Assembly (NCBI GenBank): GCA_937893145.1 | Contig: CALBJW010000118.1 | Location: forward strand, 1-18,290 | Source: an uncultured Prevotellaceae bacterium | GTDB lineage: Bacteria > Bacteroidota > Bacteroidia > Bacteroidales > Bacteroidaceae | Length of the DNA: 18,290 nucleotides | Direction: 5' to 3' | The notes under the pieces: model-generated | Told to the model about the DNA's origin: nothing | Seen by the model: only the letters and a program-made list of their open reading frames with translations | Database searches by the model: none | Made by a program: the position numbers and the translations under genes | Shown: positions 1 to 7,536 of the stretch, piece by piece | How positions within the stretch are numbered: the stretch's first letter is position 1 | Layout: every line of letters begins with the position of its first letter

Positions 1-1655
1 CTATCACTGAGGCTGGTGAGTTCTGGGGCATCTATAAGTTGGATGTTGTTGAGATTCCAACAAACCGTCCTATCGCTCGTAACGATATGAACGACCGCGT
101 GTACAAGACTAACCGCGAAAAGTACAACGCAGTAATCGATGAGATTGCAAAGATGCGTAACAGCGGACGTCCTGTACTCGTAGGTACAACATCGGTTGAA
201 ATCTCCGAACTTCTCTCTCGAATGCTCACTATGCGCAAGATTCCTCATCAGGTACTCAACGCCAAGCTCCACCAGAAGGAAGCAGACATCGTTGCACTCG
301 CTGGTCAAAGCAACTTCGGCAAGTACATGGACAAGGATGAAAATGGCAACATGGTTGAGAAGGAAGGTATGCTCGGTGCTGTTACAATCGCAACAAACAT
401 GGCAGGTCGTGGTACCGATATCAAACTTTCTGATGATGTGAAAGCAGCTGGTGGTCTTGCTATCATCGGTACTGAACGCCATGAGTCTCGTCGTGTTGAC
501 CGTCAGCTCCGTGGTCGTTCAGGTCGTCAGGGAGACCCAGGTTCTTCTGTATTCTATGTATCTCTCGAAGACAAGCTGATGCGTCTCTTCGGTTCTGAGA
601 GAATCTCTAAGATTATGGATAAGCTTGGTCTTGAAGATGGTGAGGTTATCGAACACTCAATGATCAACAAGTCTATCGAACGCGCTCAGAAGAAGGTTGA
701 GGAAAACAACTTCGGTATCCGTAAGCGTCTCCTCGAATACGATGATGTGATGAACAAGCAGCGTAAGGTAATCTACGAACGCCGTCGTCACGCTCTCATG
801 GGACAGCGTATCGGTATGGATATCTCTAACATGATTTGGGACCGTGTACTCCATATCCTCTCAGGCAATGATTATGAAGGTGTTAAGGAAGACTTCCTCA
901 AGATTTTCGCAATGGAAGTTCCATTCACTGCTGAAGAATATGAGAACAGTTCACGTACTAAGCTTGAGGATGAGACATTCGACAAGGTAATGACACACTT
1001 CAAGGAGCGTACTGCTCGTCTCGCATCTGTTGCTTACCCTGTTATTAAGAATGTATATGAGAATCAGGGTAGTATGTACGAGAATATCCTCGTGCCAATC
1101 AGTGATGGTCGTGGTATTTACCAGATTGCCATTCCTCTCAAGGAGGCTTACGAAACAGAAGCTAAGTCAATCCTCATCAACTTCGAGAAGGTTGTGCTCC
1201 TCCGCACTATCGATGATGCATGGAAGGAAAATCTTCGTGAGCTCGATGAACTCAAGCACTCTGTACAGAATGCAAGCTACGAGCAGAAGGATCCACTCCT
1301 TATCTTCAAACTTGAGTCGGTAACTCTCTTCGACAACATGGTCAACGAGATTAACGACCGTACAATCTCAACTCTCATGCGTTGTTCTATTCCAATCGCA
1401 GAGCCAGAGAACGTACAGGAGGCTCCACAGGAAATGCCACAGCAGCAGAAGCAACATCTCCAGGAGACAAAGCAGAACCTCGACGAACTTTCTGAAACTC
1501 AGAAGATGCAGCAGGCTGCTCAGCAGGCAGACACTCGTGCAAGTCAGCCAAAGGCTCCTATCGTAAATCAGGGTCCAAAGATTGGTCGCAACGATCCTTG
1601 CCCATGTGGAAGCGGTAAGAAGTTCAAGCAGTGTCACGGTCGCGGTATCGTATAA
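1..1655 (+). CDS. secA: Preprotein translocase ATPase SecA, C-terminal half (5' truncated by window edge)
   Basis: SecA is the motor ATPase that pushes unfolded preproteins through SecYEG. The reading frame is open from base 3 (ITEAGEFWGIYKLDVV...), so the TTG at 39 is internal and the gene begins before the window. Visible parts, in order, are the second helicase-like domain with GTTSVEIS (about 186-209), the motif V-type TNMAGRGTD (about 396-419), and motif VI GTERHESRRVDRQLRGRSGRQGD (about 468-536). The helical scaffold follows (LLEYDDVMNKQRKVIYERR, about 729-785). A Gln-rich linker leads to the C-terminal zinc finger (CPCGSGKKFKQCH, about 1600-1638), which binds SecB or ribosomes in other bacteria. 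A short insert (GKYMDKDENGNMVEKEG) lies just before motif V. The gene ends before a strong terminator and has no downstream partner on this strand. Confidence 0.98.
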   Translation, partial: ITEAGEFWGIYKLDVVEIPTNRPIARNDMNDRVYKTNREKYNAVIDEIAKMRNSGRPVLVGTTSVEISELLSRMLTMRKIPHQVLNAKLHQKEADIVALAGQSNFGKYMDKDENGNMVEKEGMLGAVTIATNMAGRGTDIKLSDDVKAAGGLAIIGTERHESRRVDRQLRGRSGRQGDPGSSVFYVSLEDKLMRLFGSERISKIMDKLGLEDGEVIEHSMINKSIERAQKKVEENNFGIRKRLLEYDDVMNKQRKVIYERRRHALMGQRIGMDISNMIWDRVLHILSGNDYEGVKEDFLKIFAMEVPFTAEEYENSSRTKLEDETFDKVMTHFKERTARLASVAYPVIKNVYENQGSMYENILVPISDGRGIYQIAIPLKEAYETEAKSILINFEKVVLLRTIDDAWKENLRELDELKHSVQNASYEQKDPLLIFKLESVTLFDNMVNEINDRTISTLMRCSIPIAEPENVQEAPQEMPQQQKQHLQETKQNLDELSETQKMQQAAQQADTRASQPKAPIVNQGPKIGRNDPCPCGSGKKFKQCHGRGIV

Positions 1656-1675
1656 AACACATAACTTATACAATC

Positions 1676-1714
1676 AAAAAAGGCATATCAAATTGGTTTT
1701 GATATGCCTTTTTT
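1676..1714 (+). terminator. Bidirectional rho-independent terminator between secA and the lipoprotein/MFS operon
   Basis: A perfect 17-bp stem (1676-1692 with 1698-1714) closes a 5-nt loop (TTGGT). The stem ends in A6 on the left and T6 on the right, so it can act as an intrinsic terminator in both directions. It would serve secA from the left and the minus-strand operon that ends at 1746 from the right. Confidence 0.93.
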
Positions 1715-1745
1715 ATATGAACAGGAAATACGATGAAAACGCAGA

Positions 1746-1922
1746 TTACTCTGTCACAGCAAAAGCCTCTGTGTTTGTCTTATCTGCATCCTGAGATTGT
1801 TCTTGTTGAGTCTCTTCGACAGAAGGAACAAACTCATTATCACGATCACAACTACAACTTGAAAGTGGAGAGTCAATAATGTCTAAAACGACTATTGCCC
1901 AAAGGAGATAAATTGATTTCAT
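1746..1922 (-). CDS. Small putative lipoprotein (58 aa), function unknown
   Basis: This short reading frame starts at ATG 1922-1920 and ends with TAA at 1746. The product begins MKSIYLLWAIVVLDIIDSPLSSC. The hydrophobic stretch followed by LSSC fits a lipobox, with Cys23 as the acylated residue, so a 35-residue lipid-anchored peptide is predicted. The mature part is acidic and hydrophilic (CSCDRDNEFVPSVEE...) with a low-complexity Gln/Asp/Thr tail. It starts 21 nt after the stop of the MFS gene on the same strand, so the two are probably co-transcribed and end at the shared hairpin at 1676-1714. I do not recognise a family. The Asp residues in the hydrophobic part (about 14 and 17) are unusual for a signal peptide, so a chance ORF remains possible. 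Confidence 0.55.
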   Translation of the reverse strand: MKSIYLLWAIVVLDIIDSPLSSCSCDRDNEFVPSVEETQQEQSQDADKTNTEAFAVTE

Positions 1923-1943
1923 AATTAACTATATTTTTGAATG

Positions 1944-3248
1944 TTACTGTATGACTGATTGGTATAAAAGTCCGAGAAGACAACTCACAAGGTTACAAAG
2001 GAATGAATAAACAAACGCCTTCTTTACATCTCGAACAATGAAATAATAAAGAATAAACTCTATAATAACTACAATACTTTCAAATAACACAAACTGCTGA
2101 ACACTTAGGCTTGTAATAAAATACCAAACGTACAAATTCAAAGGAACATTAGTCAAGATATTGATTATTACGGACATTGCAAGAACTTTCCAACTGCGTT
2201 CACGCAAAACAATAAGGACTAATGATTCAATAATAATGGTGGATATTAGTGGATATAACAGATGATAAGCCAAATCGCTATCAACGCACAAACTTCCAAG
2301 AGCATACCCTGGAATAAGAACCGCTGCAAGCATACCAAAAGCAAAACCCTGATGATGTGGAAAACATCTGTTTGCTATGTGAAGAGTTATTGGCATTGAG
2401 AAATTGATGAACAAAATCATAGCAAGGATATAAACCACATTGTAATATCCAAGCAAGAAACAAATGCCAGCAATCATCAGCATAATGTAGAGTGTTCGTC
2501 CTACTCCAAACCATTCTGCTATATACCCACCAGTTGCTTTTCCAAGTACAGCAAGAGCACATGCATATAGAGGAAATAACTCCACATAACGTGCCTCATA
2601 AGGTATCATCTTTCCAATAAAGGAACGAAAGAACACAACAAAAAGAACAAATGCGAAGAGAGGAAATGAGTATTGTAATGAGTAAGAGGACGTACTCGAA
2701 TAATATATATTACCATTTGAATAATAACGCATTGAACGCCTTAGTCCAAGCCTAAACATCAAGAGTGATAACATAACTAATATCAACATTATAGATATGA
2801 TGCCCAAATATGATGCAGCTCTCTGTCCAAGGAATAAACCGAACGCTCCTGTTGAAACAAAAACACCAAGATGACTCATTCTATTTCTGCTAAAGTCTGT
2901 CACATACTTCCCACCATAAATATGAAAAATAGAATTACCAGAACCTAAAAGAATGGCTATCGTATAAGGAATTAATTGAATCTTTCCCATGACACAAAGC
3001 ACATCAAAAAATGCACCAAGAAGAAGCAACGCAACAGATAATACCAAGAAAAAAGTTCGATTGCCTATCTTATCCAAAAATAAGCCTACAAATGGTTGGG
3101 AAAGAAATGCGATGCAATTATACAACCAGAAAAAGACAAAGATTGTGTTGGCATCCAAAAGTGGCATCAACGAAAACAAACTACAAGCACATAACCCATC
3201 AACAGTCATGTGCATCGCGGTAAGTATTTTCCAGCCATTACTATTCAT
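1944..3248 (-). CDS. Major facilitator superfamily (MFS) transporter, substrate unknown
   Basis: The 434-aa product is almost entirely hydrophobic, with about 12 predicted membrane segments. It carries an MFS motif-A-like loop after helix 2 (QPFVGLFLDKIGNRT) and GSGNSIFHIYGGKYV in helix 4, reminiscent of the ALFH-type segment of Fsr (fosmidomycin-resistance-like) exporters. That resemblance is from memory and does not fix a substrate. I chose ATG 3248 (MNSNGWKIL). The upstream TTG at 3275 lies inside the -7 promoter box and cannot be in the transcript. Codon use is AT-rich and less biased than in secA or rpsA. The small lipoprotein gene follows after 21 nt. It could be an efflux pump or an uptake system. 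Confidence 0.85.
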   Translation of the reverse strand: MNSNGWKILTAMHMTVDGLCACSLFSLMPLLDANTIFVFFWLYNCIAFLSQPFVGLFLDKIGNRTFFLVLSVALLLLGAFFDVLCVMGKIQLIPYTIAILLGSGNSIFHIYGGKYVTDFSRNRMSHLGVFVSTGAFGLFLGQRAASYLGIISIMLILVMLSLLMFRLGLRRSMRYYSNGNIYYSSTSSYSLQYSFPLFAFVLFVVFFRSFIGKMIPYEARYVELFPLYACALAVLGKATGGYIAEWFGVGRTLYIMLMIAGICFLLGYYNVVYILAMILFINFSMPITLHIANRCFPHHQGFAFGMLAAVLIPGYALGSLCVDSDLAYHLLYPLISTIIIESLVLIVLRERSWKVLAMSVIINILTNVPLNLYVWYFITSLSVQQFVLFESIVVIIEFILYYFIVRDVKKAFVYSFLCNLVSCLLGLLYQSVIQ

Positions 3249-3272
3249 TTGCAAAACAGTTATTTCACTCTG

Positions 3273-3303
3273 CAAAGATACTAATTCTCACAATAAATGC
3301 AAA
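3273..3303 (-). promoter_or_regulatory. Bacteroidetes-type promoter for the MFS-lipoprotein operon
   Basis: Read on the minus strand: TTTG (3303-3300), a 19-nt spacer, then TATCTTTG (3280-3273). Both match the -33 TTTG and -7 TAnnTTTG consensus of the Bacteroidetes primary sigma factor. Transcription should start near 3266, giving a leader of about 18 nt before ATG 3248. Confidence 0.85.
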
Positions 3304-3383
3304 GAGATAGAGTTAAAAAGAAGATATATTTCACATTTTATGACGATTTTTCTTTTTCAAGACAAATTTATTTGTCATAAATA

Positions 3384-3414
3384 GTTCATAATTAATAGAA
3401 AATGCGTACCTTTG
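3384..3414 (+). promoter_or_regulatory. Promoter of rpsA(-rnz)
   Basis: The -7 box TACCTTTG (3407-3414) matches TAnnTTTG. The -33 position (about 3384-3387, GTTC) is a poor match. An AT-rich inverted repeat, GACAAA-TTTA-TTTGTC, sits just upstream at 3361-3376. The expected start near 3421 gives an unusually long leader of about 145 nt before the rpsA ATG. Confidence 0.75.
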
Positions 3415-3420
3415 CACCCG

Positions 3421-3564
3421 ATTTGGTGTAAGTGCCGCTTGAAGAACGGCGCTATTCTTATGCACTTTTGCAAAAGAAGACGTTTGGATAGCAGAATTAC
3501 ACCTTATTAATATATAACATAATGTCTAACGTTATTAAATTAACAAAACAACTTTTTAACAATT
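3421..3564 (+). promoter_or_regulatory. Structured 5' leader of rpsA, candidate cis-regulatory RNA
   Basis: The leader can fold into a closed domain. GGTGTAA (3425-3431) pairs perfectly with TTACACC (3497-3503). Inside it, GTGCCG (3432-3437) pairs with CGGCGC (3447-3452), including one G-U pair, around a 9-nt loop. A 12-nt palindrome, CTTTTGCAAAAG, lies at 3465-3476. The last 60 nt before the ATG are A/T-rich and look unpaired. Ribosomal protein genes, including rpsA in enterobacteria, are often controlled through leader structure by their own product. That S1 does so here is inference. I cannot match this to a named RNA family. Confidence 0.45.
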
Positions 3565-5352
3565 ATGGCAATTAAAGAAATTAATCCGTTGGCAGATTTC
3601 GATTGGGAATCATTCGAGAACGACGGTGTCAGCTCTGCAGAACTCGCAGAACAGACAAAGGCTTATGAAGCTACTCTTAACAATGTAAACGACAACGAAG
3701 TAGTTGACGGTACAGTTGAAGCAATCAACGATCGTGAAGTATTCGTTAACATCGGCTACAAGAGCGCAGGTGTTATCGCACGCAGCGAATTCCGTTACTG
3801 CCCAGAACTCGCAGTTGGTGACACTGTTGAGGTTTACATCGAATCACAGGAAGACAAGAAGGGTCAGCTCATCCTTTCTCACAAGAAGGCTCGTCAGTCT
3901 CGTTCATGGGAGCGTGTTAACGCAGCTCTCGACAACAACGAAATCGTTAAGGGCTTTGTTAAGTGCCGCACTAAGGGCGGTATGATCGTTGATGTATTTG
4001 GAACTGAGGCATTCCTCCCAGGTTCACAGATCGACGTTAAGCCTATCCGCGACTACGATACATTCGTTGGCAAGACTATGGAATTCAAGATCGTTAAGAT
4101 CAACCAGGAGTTCCGCAACGTAGTTGTTAGCCACAAGGCACTCATCGAGGCAGAACTCGAGCAGCAGAAGAAGGAAATCATCTCTAAGCTCGAAAAGGGT
4201 CAGATCCTCGAAGGTACAGTTAAGAACATCACTTCTTACGGTGTATTCATCGACCTCGGTGGTGTTGACGGTCTCATCCACATTACAGACCTCTCTTGGG
4301 GCCGCGTAAGCGATCCTAAGGAAGTTGTTGCTCTCGACCAGAAGCTCAACGTTGTTATCCTCGACTTTGATGACGAGAAGAAGCGTATCGCTCTCGGTCT
4401 CAAGCAGCTCACTCCACACCCATGGGATGCTCTCAATTCAGAGCTCAAGGTTGGTGACAAGGTACACGGTAAGGTTGTCGTTATGGCAGACTACGGTGCA
4501 TTCATCGAAATCGCTCCAGGTGTTGAAGGTCTTATCCACGTTTCAGAAATGTCATGGAGCGCACACCTCCACTCAGCACAGGATTTCCTCAAGGTAGGCG
4601 ACGAAGTAGATGCAGTTATCATCACTCTCGACCGCGAAGAGCGCAAGATGTCTCTCGGTATCAAGCAGCTTAAGGAAGATCCATGGGAGAACATCGAAAA
4701 CAAGTACCCAGTTGGTTCACAGCACACAGCTAAGGTTCGCAACTTCACTAACTTCGGTGTATTCGTTGAGGTTGAAGAAGGCGTTGATGGTCTTATCCAC
4801 ATCTCTGACCTCTCTTGGACAAAGAAGGTTAAGCACCCATCAGAATTCACTAAGATTGGCGAGCCAATCGAGGTTCAGGTTCTCGACATCGACAAGGAAA
4901 ACCGTCGTCTCTCTCTCGGTCACAAGCAGCTTGAGGACAACCCATGGGATAACTTCGAGACAATCTTCACTCCAAGCTCAGTTCACGAAGGTAAGATCAT
5001 CGAAGTTCTCGACAAGGGTGCAGTTATCGCTCTCCAGCAGGGTGTTGAAGGTTTCGCTACTCCAAAGCACCTCGTTAAGGAAGATGGTTCACAGGCTCAG
5101 CTCGGTGAAACTCTCGAGTTCAAGGTAATCGAATTCAACAAGGACGCTAAGCGTATCATCCTTTCTCACTCACGCATCTTCGAAGATGTTCAGCGTGAAG
5201 AGGCTAAGGCAGCTAAGAAGGCTGAGAACGCAGCAAAGAAGGCAGCTCGTCCAGCTAAGGAGCAGGCTCCAGTTATCAAGAACGTAGCAGCTTCCACTAC
5301 TCTCGGTGACCTCGACGCTCTTGCAGCTCTCAAGGCTTCAATGGAAAAGTAA
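3565..5352 (+). CDS. rpsA: 30S ribosomal protein S1
   Basis: S1 binds mRNA and brings it to the 30S subunit, which matters in Bacteroidetes because they rarely use Shine-Dalgarno sites. The 595-aa product has six S1 (OB-fold) repeats at about residues 45-108, 126-192, 213-282, 298-369, 386-455 and 472-537. Repeats 3-5 carry the canonical VxGLIH(I/V)S/T..SW signature (VDGLIHITDLSW, VEGLIHVSEMSW, VDGLIHISDLSW). Repeats 1, 2 and 6 are more divergent, as in other S1 proteins. An Ala/Lys-rich tail (about 541-595) follows. The ATG gives MAIKEINPL and is preceded by an A-rich, G-poor stretch. Codon use is strongly biased (CTC, AAG, GTT, CGT), as expected for a highly expressed gene. rnz follows with a 1-nt gap. 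Confidence 0.97.
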   Translation: MAIKEINPLADFDWESFENDGVSSAELAEQTKAYEATLNNVNDNEVVDGTVEAINDREVFVNIGYKSAGVIARSEFRYCPELAVGDTVEVYIESQEDKKGQLILSHKKARQSRSWERVNAALDNNEIVKGFVKCRTKGGMIVDVFGTEAFLPGSQIDVKPIRDYDTFVGKTMEFKIVKINQEFRNVVVSHKALIEAELEQQKKEIISKLEKGQILEGTVKNITSYGVFIDLGGVDGLIHITDLSWGRVSDPKEVVALDQKLNVVILDFDDEKKRIALGLKQLTPHPWDALNSELKVGDKVHGKVVVMADYGAFIEIAPGVEGLIHVSEMSWSAHLHSAQDFLKVGDEVDAVIITLDREERKMSLGIKQLKEDPWENIENKYPVGSQHTAKVRNFTNFGVFVEVEEGVDGLIHISDLSWTKKVKHPSEFTKIGEPIEVQVLDIDKENRRLSLGHKQLEDNPWDNFETIFTPSSVHEGKIIEVLDKGAVIALQQGVEGFATPKHLVKEDGSQAQLGETLEFKVIEFNKDAKRIILSHSRIFEDVQREEAKAAKKAENAAKKAARPAKEQAPVIKNVAASTTLGDLDALAALKASMEK

Positions 5353-5353
5353 T

Positions 5354-6268
5354 TTGGAGAAATTCGAAGTACATATATTAGGATGCGGAGCGGCTTTGCC
5401 GACTCCGCATCACTTTTGTTCCACGCAGGTTGTTAACTTGCGTGAGAAACTATTTATGATTGATTGTGGTGAAGGAGCACAGATGCAACTCCGCAGAAGC
5501 AAACTGAAATTCTCGCACATCAACAACATTTTCATTTCCCACCTTCATGGTGACCACTGCTTCGGACTTATAGGTCTTATCTCTACTTTTGCCTTATTAG
5601 GACGAACAGCGACATTACATATATATGGTCCGCAAGACCTTAAAGGAATCTTCCAACCACAACTCGACTATTTCTGCAATGGCATTAGCTATAATGTTGA
5701 ACTCCATGAAGTTGACACAAAAGCAAGGAACGTGATTTACGAAGACCGTTCGGTAACAGTCGAGACCATCCCTTTGAAACACAAGATAAAGTGCTGTGGA
5801 TACCTTTTCCGAGAAAAAGAACTGATGCGCCACATCCGACGTGATGTTATTGATGCCTTTGGCATTCCTGTCTCACAAATCAATAACATCAAACTTGGCA
5901 TGGACTGGACATCCCCAGATGGAGAAGTTATTCCAAACCACTTGCTCACTACCCCAGCTGACCCAGCACGTTCCTATGCTTACTGTTCTGACACGATATT
6001 CAAACCCGACAATGCAGAACAGCTGAAAGGTGTTGACCTACTCTTCCACGAAGCAACATTCGCAAGTGACCAAAAGGCAACAGCAATCAAAACCTTTCAT
6101 TCCACAGCACATGAAGCTGCAGAAATGGCGAAGTTATGTGAGGCAAAAAAACTTATGATTGGTCATATCTCAGCAAGATATCTGGACGAGAACATTTTGC
6201 TGAACGAAGCAAAAGAAATCTTCCCTAACACTATACTTGCAAACGAAGGATTACGCATCAATCTTTAG
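5354..6268 (+). CDS. rnz: Ribonuclease Z (tRNA 3' processing endonuclease)
   Basis: This metallo-beta-lactamase fold enzyme removes the 3' trailer from tRNA precursors. The zinc motif HLHGDH is at residues 63-68. The N-terminal MEKFEVHILGCGAALPT, DCGEGAQMQLRR and the later YCSDT and FHSTAHEAA segments (metal and tRNA-handling regions) fit the short RNase Z family, and 304 aa is the usual length. I chose TTG 5354: it gives the family N-terminus and begins one base after the rpsA stop. The only in-frame ATG upstream (5306) lies 16 codons inside rpsA and would add an unrelated peptide. No promoter was seen between the genes, so rnz is probably translated from the rpsA transcript. The TTG start could lower its output relative to S1. 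Confidence 0.95.
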   Translation: MEKFEVHILGCGAALPTPHHFCSTQVVNLREKLFMIDCGEGAQMQLRRSKLKFSHINNIFISHLHGDHCFGLIGLISTFALLGRTATLHIYGPQDLKGIFQPQLDYFCNGISYNVELHEVDTKARNVIYEDRSVTVETIPLKHKIKCCGYLFREKELMRHIRRDVIDAFGIPVSQINNIKLGMDWTSPDGEVIPNHLLTTPADPARSYAYCSDTIFKPDNAEQLKGVDLLFHEATFASDQKATAIKTFHSTAHEAAEMAKLCEAKKLMIGHISARYLDENILLNEAKEIFPNTILANEGLRINL

Positions 6269-6272
6269 AGAT

Positions 6273-6346
6273 AAACGAGCAACGACAGGCTATTATAGGC
6301 AGAAATCAACAAAAGCATAAGAAATTTCAGTTGTTTTAACTCGTTT
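6273..6346 (+). repeat. Weak inverted repeat downstream of rnz
   Basis: AAACGAG (6273-6279) is complementary to CTCGTTT (6340-6346), with an inner CAAC/GTTG (6280-6283 with 6330-6333). The loop is long and no T-run follows, so it is not a convincing intrinsic terminator. No other end for the rpsA-rnz transcript was seen in the 177-nt gap. Confidence 0.25.
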
Positions 6347-6391
6347 GAAAGATTCCTTAACGCAGAAAAGAGCAAAAAATTATATTGAACT

Positions 6392-6423
6392 CTTGTTTTT
6401 TTCAAAAAAACTTCCTAATTTTG
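6392..6423 (+). promoter_or_regulatory. Promoter of the 106-aa sorting-domain protein gene
   Basis: CTTG (6392-6395), a 20-nt spacer, then TAATTTTG (6416-6423), which matches TAnnTTTG. The expected start lies about 15 nt before the ATG at 6446. Confidence 0.75.
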
Positions 6424-6445
6424 CAGAACAAAAGAAGATTAGGAC

Positions 6446-6766
6446 ATGAAGAAGACTATACATTATATAATAATATCAGTTATTTTATCTCTCGTAATGT
6501 GTGCTCCAGCATCAGCTATGACTGACGACTTCCAGAGAACACAGGTAGAGATGGAACAGAATGCTATTTCCATATCAATTTCTGAGACTACACTTTACGT
6601 GAAGAATGCAGAACACATGGTACTTGAAGTGTTCAGCATCACAGGTCAGAAAGTTGTAACTGCACGCATCGACAGTGCAAGCAAGGCGTTCGAACTTGAT
6701 AACTTGAGCAGAGGTTGGTACATTGTCCGCATAGGAAAATTCACTCGCAAATTCTATATCAAGTAA
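6446..6766 (+). CDS. Small exported protein consisting mainly of a T9SS type A sorting-like domain
   Basis: The 106-aa product has a clear Sec signal peptide (MKKTIHYIIISVILSLVMC-APASA, cleavage about residue 24). A short linker and one beta-sandwich-like domain (about 44-106) follow. That domain has the pattern of type IX secretion C-terminal domains: LEVFSITGQKV, then AFELDNLSRGWYIVRIG and a final basic-aromatic strand RKFYIK. In Bacteroidetes such domains normally sit at the end of large secreted proteins and direct outer-membrane export and attachment. Here there is almost no passenger. It has its own promoter and terminator, so it is not a broken tail of a neighbour. It might be a decoy or regulator of the secretion system, or a small periplasmic protein that only shares the fold. 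Confidence 0.8.
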   Translation: MKKTIHYIIISVILSLVMCAPASAMTDDFQRTQVEMEQNAISISISETTLYVKNAEHMVLEVFSITGQKVVTARIDSASKAFELDNLSRGWYIVRIGKFTRKFYIK

Positions 6767-6796
6767 TAAACTGCAAAATATTATTTAAGAATATAC

Positions 6797-6832
6797 AAGT
6801 GGTTTAGACTTTACGTCTGGACCACTTTCTTT
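6797..6832 (+). terminator. Intrinsic terminator after the sorting-domain protein
   Basis: A 13-bp stem (6797-6809 with 6815-6827, two G-U pairs) closes a TTTAC loop and is followed by TCTTTA. It separates this gene from the sigma-factor operon. Confidence 0.8.
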
Positions 6833-6852
6833 ATAAAACGCAGTTTAAAATT

Positions 6853-6879
6853 AAACCTTTTAGACAGAAACCCATCTAA
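6853..6879 (+). promoter_or_regulatory. Putative ECF-sigma-dependent promoter, copy 1 (upstream of the sigma gene)
   Basis: AAACCTTT (6853-6860), 14 nt, then TCTAA (6875-6879), located 27 nt before the sigma ATG. The same two boxes with the same 14-nt spacing recur upstream of the next gene. They do not match the housekeeping TAnnTTTG form, so an alternative, self-activating sigma is the likely reader (inference). Confidence 0.65.
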
Positions 6880-6906
6880 ATAATAAAAGCAATCTGATTA
6901 AATCCA

Positions 6907-7452
6907 ATGAGCAGGTTTGACGAAGCAACACTTCTCACAAAGCTGAAAGACCCCTCGACACAGAGGCGAGCATTTGAAGAGATGGTTAACCACTACAGCA
7001 GCACGTTGTATTGGCAAATTCGTCATATTGTTGTGGATCATGACGATACAGACGATGTTCTTCAGAACACCTTCCTGAAAGCGTGGAATAATATCGGCTC
7101 ATTCAGAGGAGATTCAAAATTATCCACATGGCTCTATAAGATTGCATACAATGAGAGCATCACTTTCCTCAACCAAAAGAAAGACACCCTCTCTATGGAC
7201 AACGAAGATGCTGGTGTCGTTTATACACTCGAAAGCGACCAGTACTTTGATGGAGACGAAACACAAATCATGCTTCAGCAAGCCATCGACACCCTTCCAA
7301 GCAAACAGAAGGCAGTGTTCACAATGAAATACTTTGATGACATGAAATATGAAGACATATCTTCTATCACAGGTACAAGTGTGGGAGCCCTCAAGGCATC
7401 ATACCACCTCGCTGTAGAGAAGATTACAAAGTTCTTCCATTCAAAAGAATGA
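6907..7452 (+). CDS. ECF-family RNA polymerase sigma factor (group IV sigma-70)
   Basis: The 181-aa protein has the two-domain ECF layout. Sigma region 2 (about 22-92) includes DDVLQNTFLKAWNNIGSFRG and STWLYKIAYNESITFLNQ. Region 4 (about 128-176) includes LPSKQKAVFTMKYFDDMKYEDIS and the helix-turn-helix GTSVGALKASYHLAVEKI. Region 3 is absent, as expected. ECF sigmas direct RNA polymerase to a small regulon, usually for envelope or nutrient stress, and are held inactive by a membrane anti-sigma encoded next door. The next gene has that topology. The start ATG at 6907 gives MSRFDEATLL. The copy-1 promoter motif in front suggests autoregulation. Confidence 0.95.
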   Translation: MSRFDEATLLTKLKDPSTQRRAFEEMVNHYSSTLYWQIRHIVVDHDDTDDVLQNTFLKAWNNIGSFRGDSKLSTWLYKIAYNESITFLNQKKDTLSMDNEDAGVVYTLESDQYFDGDETQIMLQQAIDTLPSKQKAVFTMKYFDDMKYEDISSITGTSVGALKASYHLAVEKITKFFHSKE

Positions 7453-7481
7453 AAAATATAACATTTTTTCACGTTTCCATT

Positions 7482-7508
7482 AAACCTTTCAATAGAAACT
7501 TAGTCTAA
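7482..7508 (+). promoter_or_regulatory. Putative ECF-sigma-dependent promoter, copy 2 (upstream of the anti-sigma-like gene)
   Basis: AAACCTTT (7482-7489), 14 nt, then TCTAA (7504-7508), 28 nt before the ATG at 7537. Both boxes and the spacing match copy 1, and the flanking base (TAAACCTTT, TCTAAA) is also shared. The spacer sequences share only AGAAAC, shifted by one base, so this is not a plain duplication of the whole region. Confidence 0.65.
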
Positions 7509-7536
7509 AAAGATATAGAAATTAAACTATTACACA

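Noticed and set aside
3249..3275. TTG at 3275 as MFS start (nine extra residues)
   Set aside because: The TTG is part of the -7 box TATCTTTG, upstream of the expected transcript start. ATG 3248 follows at a sensible distance.
4024..4850. Antisense ORFs in rpsA (131 and 119 aa) and similar ones in pepP and spt
   Set aside because: They mirror strongly biased codon use in highly expressed genes; no promoters or signals in the antisense direction.
6090..6097. AAACCTTT inside rnz as a third ECF promoter
   Set aside because: No TCTAA follows at 14 nt and it lies in coding sequence.
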